From Nemophila menziesii (taxonomy: Eukaryota > Streptophyta > Magnoliopsida > Boraginales > Hydrophyllaceae), in contig JARWIR010000008.1 of assembly GCA_029959085.1 (NCBI GenBank), positions 22,306,001 through 22,370,000 on the forward strand: 64,000 nucleotides of DNA, in the 5' to 3' direction. The position numbers and the translations under genes were made by a program. Within the stretch, counting starts at the first letter, position 1. Each line of letters opens with the position of its first letter. The notes under the pieces were generated by a model, which saw nothing but the letters and a program-made list of their open reading frames with translations, ran no database searches and had not been told where the DNA came from. Shown here piece by piece: positions 58,197 to 64,000 of this stretch.

Positions 58197-61031
58197 CTAA
58201 TAACTTCGCATCTCTTCCTTTTCCTTTTCTTCTTCTTCTTCAATTACTGCACCCACGGAATTACCAAAGGAAAAAGCTTGCGAAGGAAAAGGGCATTTTG
58301 GATGTCCAAACAAACGTGAGCGGTTACGGAATTTCTTGTATAACGTATCAATGTCATTGAATGACCAAATAGGTGTGGAATTCTCATATCGACTATGTGT
58401 GATGCGAGTGTAGTCCTTCACATCTTGGTTGTTTTTTATGTTTTTTGTGTCAATTTCGAAAACAAATATATCTCCATAAGGCCTCACAGAGTGCTCAAAT
58501 AGGGGCAAAGAGATGGGGTCAACACTGACTCCAGCAACATCCGACGTGACTACAAGAAGATTCTTGTTTTCATCTGGATGGAAGAATGGATGGTTCACAT
58601 GCCCTGCAATATCATCTCTGCTATACATCACTCTCACTACCGTGTTATCCGCCACCTTCAATAGATACACAGCGAAGTATCCTGAGTCAATCCCATTGTC
58701 ATCTGGTTTTGAGTCTTCTGGCTTGTCTCGGTTTGATGCAAATGCTATCAAATCTCCGGAAGGAGACCACCTGGGTTGTGTGTCTACCCAGTTGGGTTTT
58801 GTGTCTTTAGTAGTTTGAAATGTTATTTGTTTTATGCCTCCCTTCTCTCCCTTTGCTCTATCTGTAATTACGTACAGATACTTGAGACCATCGCCTGCTC
58901 TAGTTGATCGGAAAACTAATTCTGAACCTGCAAGCGTGTTGGAAAACATTTTCATTTATTAGCTCTTGTAAACCAAGCTCTGTTAAGCATAGAGAAATGA
59001 AATGACCTTTTGGATTTGGGGATGGAAAAGCATTATTAGCTTTCGTTGTAGTTACTAGCCTAATTATTTTCTTGCTAAAGCTGTTCGGATCATTATCATA
59101 GATGCTCACATTCTCAATAGCTATAATCTGTACTTCTTCCTTGGGCTTGAAAGAAGGTCCCAAACATACATATAGTGTATCCTTTCTCGGATCTGGATCC
59201 CAAACTGGCCCAAATACGTTGTCTTCTTTTCTCGTCTACATCAGATATAGAAAATTCACTCATCAACAACCACTCAAGATAAATATTATAATTGTGTGTC
59301 ATTGTTATTATACCTGGTAAACCATACGCGGTGAGCTTTTACCATCGACTAACCATACGTTTTCGAATTCATTGTCAACAAATGCAAGCTTGGAGCCATC
59401 TGGAGAAATTGTTGGAAACACTCCCTGTGTCCTATACAATTCAACACTTTCTGTTGAGGGCGAGGATAACTTTGCCTCGAGAGGATTCTTGACCCTCTCA
59501 AGATCTTGTGGGGGTAGATTCTCTACTATCTGTGACAAATAAATTAAGAGCACAAGATTAATGTGCATTTAGATATGGTTAAAAGAGATCCTCCCACAAT
59601 ATATTATAATTTTGTTTCAAAACTTGAGAATGGAGACTCTCAAATATAAGAAAGATAAAATAGCGATGTGTATGTAAAAGAAAACCCAAAAGTAAAGAGT
59701 GATTGCTGGTTTACCTTCCTAAAGTTTCTGCGAGTAGTTGTGTAACCAATTCTATTCCCATTATCCAGCACAAAGGGGTCAAAATGTGACTCCTTTTCAT
59801 TTATTATTCGGGTGATTGGTTTGCTTTTACCAGTGGTTGTATCAAAGATTTCAATGTGTCGATACTGATTTGGAGTTCGTTCTACAGTTTGTAAGCTTGA
59901 TTTCTCACGAATGATCGCCACCACCACTGTGGTCTCATTGATGGCTGCAGGAGTCATAGCATCAATACCAACTGGGGTCACAAGAGTCACGTTGTAATAC
60001 TTCGGTACACCATTGCTAATGTCTGCACGGTACACACCCCAAAATGAACCAGCTTTTGGGACTCTTATGTCTATTAGACGCTTGCGGTGAAAAAATATAA
60101 CGTTATCACTTCCCCAGGTTGGCCATCCACCATTTTTAATATATAGTGTTCGATTGGAACCTCTTAAATCCATCAGCCAAATATCAGTTTTAAGGTCTTC
60201 TATCTCACCATCCCAACCAACTTTTTCATCATTCGAAAGTTTGTCTTGGAATGAAGCCACGGCTATCATCTTCCCAGACGGAGACACTGATGGGCTTAAA
60301 TCAGCTACATCTGTATATATGCATACATGGATACAATGAAACAATTTAATGCCAAACTGAGGTACCAAAAAATAAAACTATAAAAATATGAGAATGTAAT
60401 TAAGGAACAAACCTACTGGAGTGAGGCGGATGGTATCTCCTGTTGTCACATCTGTTCTATAAACGGCAGTCCAAGGCTGACGGCGTTTCTTGTTTTCTGT
60501 AATGGTGCTGATATACACCAGATATTTGTTGACAAAAGTGCCACTGTCTTCCAAGCGAACTTTACCAGATGTGCCAAAAGCCTCAGAGATACTTATGGCT
60601 TGAAATTCTGGTGTGTGTGTTCCCTTATCTAAGCTGAGACCTATGTGAAGGGTTTCAATTCCTTCATCTCTTTCAGAACCAAAAATCAGTCCGGTGAGGG
60701 CACCAGAATCTACATCATCTGCATTAGCTTTTAGGACTATCTCTTCTATTGAGTTTTCCAATATCAACTTGAGAGATTCTTTGGGTATAGCTTGCCCTCT
60801 GTAGTTGTAAGAATGTCCATCAGTCATTGGAACAGCCAAGGAAACCGTAGTTGGTTCATGAGTACACGAAAAGATGTCCAGCGGAAGTGCTGGTCGATAG
60901 GATGAGAAAAACGAAATGCTACTCTGCTCTTTTTCTTGAGGGTATGGACACTTCTCTTTTTTTTTTTTTTGGAGGGTATGTACACTCGTTCTCATTTTTT
61001 GGAGGGTATGTATTTGGTTGATACATTGCAC
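58197..61031 (-). CDS. DPP6 N-terminal domain-like / TolB-PD40 beta-propeller protein (five exons)
   Basis: Exons are 61031-60413, 60310-59715, 59529-59314, 59235-59007 and 58927-58197. All introns are GT-AG, phases agree, and the product is 796 residues. Repeated propeller blades show PD40 motifs: 'LSPSVSPSGKMIAVASF' (about residue 210), 'VFPTISPDGSKLAFVD' (about 440), 'AFPSPNPKGSELVFRS' (about 548) and 'PRWSPSGDLIAFASNRDK' (about 605). Layout matches the plant proteins annotated as DPP6 N-terminal domain-like or Tricorn domain 2. There is no catalytic hydrolase domain, and the function in plants is not established. Oddities are a Lys/Gln-rich N-terminus of about 36 residues before the conserved 'SSISFFSS', with a second Met at residue 13, and an acidic Glu/Lys C-terminal tail. 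This is the only intact host gene in the window. Confidence 0.88.
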
Positions 61032-61090
61032 CGGTGATGTAATTACTATTTGCTAAGCTCAGCAGTTTACTAAATGAGGCATACGATAAG

Positions 61091-61102
61091 CCTATATATA
61101 GG
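61091..61102 (-). promoter_or_regulatory. TATA box of the propeller gene
   Basis: Minus-strand CCTATATATAGG lies about 60 bp upstream of the start codon at 61031, which places transcription start at about 61065. The short leader supports the upstream ATG. Confidence 0.65.
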
Positions 61103-61109
61103 CTACAAG

Positions 61110-61699
61110 TCCACGTAATCTTTCTAATTTTTTTATACTATTGATATTCCATTGGACAATTTAATTATCAAGTAAGAAAAAGTAATAAACATTATACACT
61201 TTGGAGAAGCCCATGGGTCGAGATATATATTAAATCCTAAGTCAACGCACTTAAACATTTTTATGGGTTGATGTATTATGTATATATCTATATAATGTGG
61301 AGAAGTCCCCACGACTAGAAATATCTCATATGTTTTTTTATATTTTCTGTTATATTCAGAAATTCCCGTTCATTCTTATAATCTAATTTTCTATAATATG
61401 GGAGAAGTGTCAACGGACCGAAATGTCTTTTATTTTCCTCCATAGTTTCTAGCCGTTAGATTTTTTTCTATGATTTTTGGCCTTTAGATCAATTTTAATT
61501 AATGGTCAGATTGTTTAAATTAGATCGAAGACCCAAAATGTCTTGATTATATTTATATTTTTCATCTGCTAGATTATTTATGTGGGACCCATTTTATTAT
61601 TCCTTATTTTAAAATTTACCTACCTTTCCTATTTTTTCTATTACTAGTTACATTCAGAAATCTCCGTTCATTTGAATTTTCTTATAATCTAATTCGCGC
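61110..61699. other. Divergent intergenic region with short repeats
   Basis: It separates the propeller gene from the plus-strand pseudogene. Three 'ggagaag' units at about 61202, 61300 and 61398 are spaced about 98 bp. A ~45-bp direct repeat containing 'attcagaaat' and 'ttataatctaat' occurs at about 61353 and 61650. These could be remains of small transposons. I cannot assign a family. Confidence 0.5.
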
Positions 61700-63475
61700 A
61701 TAAATATAAAACCTAAAACTCATTTCTTCACATGCATTCATTGGAACAAAAAAAAAAGATATCTCTTCACACTCACCTTCCCACACCAAGCCGCTCCTGC
61801 ACAAGAAAACTGCCCCGCCGCTACTCGGGGATCATTCTCCATTCTCTACTATCATCAACCAGGTTTGGCGAAGAACTCAAATTAAGGTAAAAAAATAAAA
61901 AAGAAATCTCTTCACACTGCGGAAGGTGTCGGTCCCATGATTTGTCGTGACTGATCAAATGAGCAATTTGGTCTTAAACTGCATTTTTTGAATAGTTTTG
62001 TCTAAGAAAGCTGCATAGGTGAAGAGATTTAGTTTTCCCTCCAGATTCTTGATCGATTAGCCACTCTTGAGCAATTGAAATTCAACACTCCCAAAAAAGG
62101 TAATCACGATCTTCAGACCCTAGCCATTAATTAAAGTAATTTGTTTTCTTATATAGTAATATGTTTTCCCAAACAGTTTCAACTATGTGGAAGACGAAGG
62201 TGGTCGCGGCTAACCCATCGACTAATCAAGAGTATATGGACGAAGGACGAAAGATGGATTTTAAGTCCATATTGAAAAAAATAGACTTCATAGGTAATGA
62301 TTTTTTTCCAAACTTCTAATAATAATTGAAAATCTATGTAATATGTTTGTGGAATATGGGCCTATAACATAACTTACTGATAAAGGGAATTGGGTATCAT
62401 CAATTACAAATCCTAAAATAAAATTCCATGCTTGCTTTTCCATTGATTGAAATTAATTTACTGCTATTGATAGATTTTAGTTGGTGTATATAACAGCTAA
62501 AGTGTAATTGTTCAGTAATGTAAATTTGTTTGTTTTTTATGTGTTTCTTCCACGAAGTTATCTGCAATTTTTTATATTTCAAAAAAAATTATAATCCGCT
62601 TCGAGATGGAAATTGATTGAAGTTGAATTTCAGTTACACCACATATGACTTGGAATGAACGAAAGGCATTGGAAAATCGGTCTCTAGGTGTAAAGGTGAG
62701 AATTATATAACATTTCTCATAATTTTATCTCATGTATTAACCATTCTTTTTATATTTTATAGCCTGTCAGAAATCAGAGATAACCTCTTAGTGTAGCTAG
62801 AGTTCAAATGAAAAAACAAAAGGAACGAGAAGAGAAACAGTTATAGGAGGTTAGTGACTGTTTTTTTTTTGCAGTAAATATCAATTTGGTCTTATACTGC
62901 ATTTTTTGAATTATTTTGCAGTAAATATCTATTTGGCGCAATTGCTGGTGATGCTCTAGATAACACAATTCGTAACCTAATTGTTTTGATATGCGTTAAA
63001 ATTAAGACCTCAAAAGGGTAGATTTTGTATTAGGAATTTTGTATATTTTGTTTCGTGTTATTTTTATTATTACCAACACGTGAAAATTAATCCCCATTTA
63101 AGCTATACTTCGATTAGGCTGCCAAAATTAATTCAAAACTGGTTTTTTAAAATTAATATTGTTTTTTTAACTCTGGATAGAAACAAAAACAAAAGATTTT
63201 ATTTCAGCTATTTCATGGTTTCCTTAAATTGTTTCAAAATCAGACCCTGATGCAGCTGATCCTCCTTCGAAAGAAGAAGTTGTAGAGATTTTAAATAGTG
63301 CAGCATTCGATGTTCATACACGGTAAAACTCTTATTATTTCCCCTTTTTCAAATCAGATTTTGAATTCTTTCCTTTTGGGATTGTAGTGAATTAAAGGAA
63401 GGTGAAGAAGATGATGAAAAGAATTGTTTGGTTCATACTATCGAAATTAACCATTTATCTATCCCAGCATTTTAA
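61700..63475 (+). pseudogene. Decayed multi-exon gene of unknown function
   Basis: A TATA-like cataaatataaaa (about 61699-61711) is followed by a leader with a donor at 62099/62100. A second exon (62177-62293) has ATG at 62185. A third (62634-62695) joins in phase and reads 'HMTWNERKALENRSLG'. A fourth (62763-62849) also joins in phase and reads 'PLSVARVQMKKQKEREEK', but has TAA at 62781-62783 and TAG at 62844-62846 in frame. Two further exons with good sites (63244-63322, 63388-63475) give 'DPPSKEEVVEILNSAAFDV' and an acidic end, but their phase does not follow directly from exon four. I do not recognise the family with confidence. The mix of good splice sites and stops points to recent loss or a captured fragment. 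Confidence 0.55.
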
Positions 63476-64000
63476 ATTTTTAAATGAGAATCATATATAC
63501 TTTGTTTTGCAGCTCCGCGAAATTTGAAAGCAACCCAAAAACGTTTCTACAATTCCATGTTTGTCCCTGGAGTACTTTGAACTGTATTTGCAGCCACAAC
63601 ATTTCTTTTATCAGTCCAATGTTGTTTTTCCTATAAAAAGATTTGCATTTTTTATTTCTTTTATTTTCCAAAAATTTAGATGTTCAAGAAAATATGCATT
63701 GTGAAGATTTTCTATCCATGGCATGCTCAGTCAAGGTTTTAATGATTTGCAGTTCAATCATTAAAGTATTATCTGCAGGTACTGATTCGAAGGTAGAGTG
63801 AATGTAAATTATGAACTAACTTTGTACTAAATCAATATATTTTTCTATATCACATATCATAGGGACTAATATTGAAATTTGAAGAAAAGGAAGCTAATGA
63901 TGTGGAAACATGACATCTATTTTGGAAGTGGACGATTGCAAGGGGCACATATATATTCAAGTCTCTCCTATATTTATATTTTCTTCATTTGATGAGATAT
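63476..64000. other. AT-rich end of the window
   Basis: Possible further exon-like pieces, such as after 'ttgcag' at 63512, but no frame or motif I can support. The pseudogene may continue beyond the window. Confidence 0.35.

Noticed and set aside
58513..58818. 101-residue plus-strand frame opposite the last propeller exon
   Set aside because: Antisense shadow of a coding exon with PD40 motifs.
61190..62100. Helitron 5' end
   Set aside because: Some wording such as tctataatatgggagaag resembles Helitron ends, but I see no TC/CTRR pair with a 3' hairpin inside the window, so it is not annotated.

Overview
The window is AT-rich nuclear DNA of a higher plant, most likely a eudicot. The evidence is a TATA-driven gene with short GT-AG introns, Athila-type Ty3/Gypsy elements primed by tRNA-Asp, Ty1/Copia elements, a plant L1-type LINE whose ORF1 is of the DUF4283 plus zinc-knuckle type, and hAT-like and CACTA-like DNA transposon remnants. 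I cannot name the genus. No rRNA, tRNA, CRISPR or bacterial-type operon is visible. Most of the window is layered transposon sequence. Only the last 6 kb looks genic.

Layout. 1-1368 is an Athila-family LTR cut by the window edge. 2385-3534 holds a CACTA-like patch and a hAT-like element. 3860-8210 is a defective Copia element with both LTRs and a 5-bp target duplication. 9280-10545 is the 3' end of an old LINE. About 11000-24924 is a very degraded Copia-type element that took two later insertions: an Athila-family solo LTR (14522-16089) and a nearly intact 6.1-kb LINE (16400-22541). 24930-30990 is gene-free AT-rich sequence. 30998-32499 is another solo LTR.

From 33481 to 58115 lies a roughly 1.55-kb tandem duplication. 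Its first copy is split by an old Athila element (33870-55350). The protease region of that element is in turn split by a younger Athila element (39826-51583). Target duplications (TTAAG outside, AATGG inside) and the difference in LTR divergence agree on the order: duplication, then old element, then young element. Neither element can code for a full set of proteins. The old one lacks RT, RNase H and the integrase core. The young one has all pol domains but carries several nonsense codons, a frameshift and a changed protease active site.

58197-61031 (minus strand) is an apparently intact five-exon gene for a 796-residue beta-propeller protein of the plant 'DPP6 N-terminal domain-like' / TolB-PD40 family, with a TATA box about 60 bp upstream. 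About 650 bp away and divergently oriented, 61700-63475 (plus strand) holds exons of a second gene with good splice signals but two in-frame stop codons, so it is called a pseudogene. The retroelement domains follow the usual order for their class. The two right-end genes show no functional link beyond sharing an upstream region.
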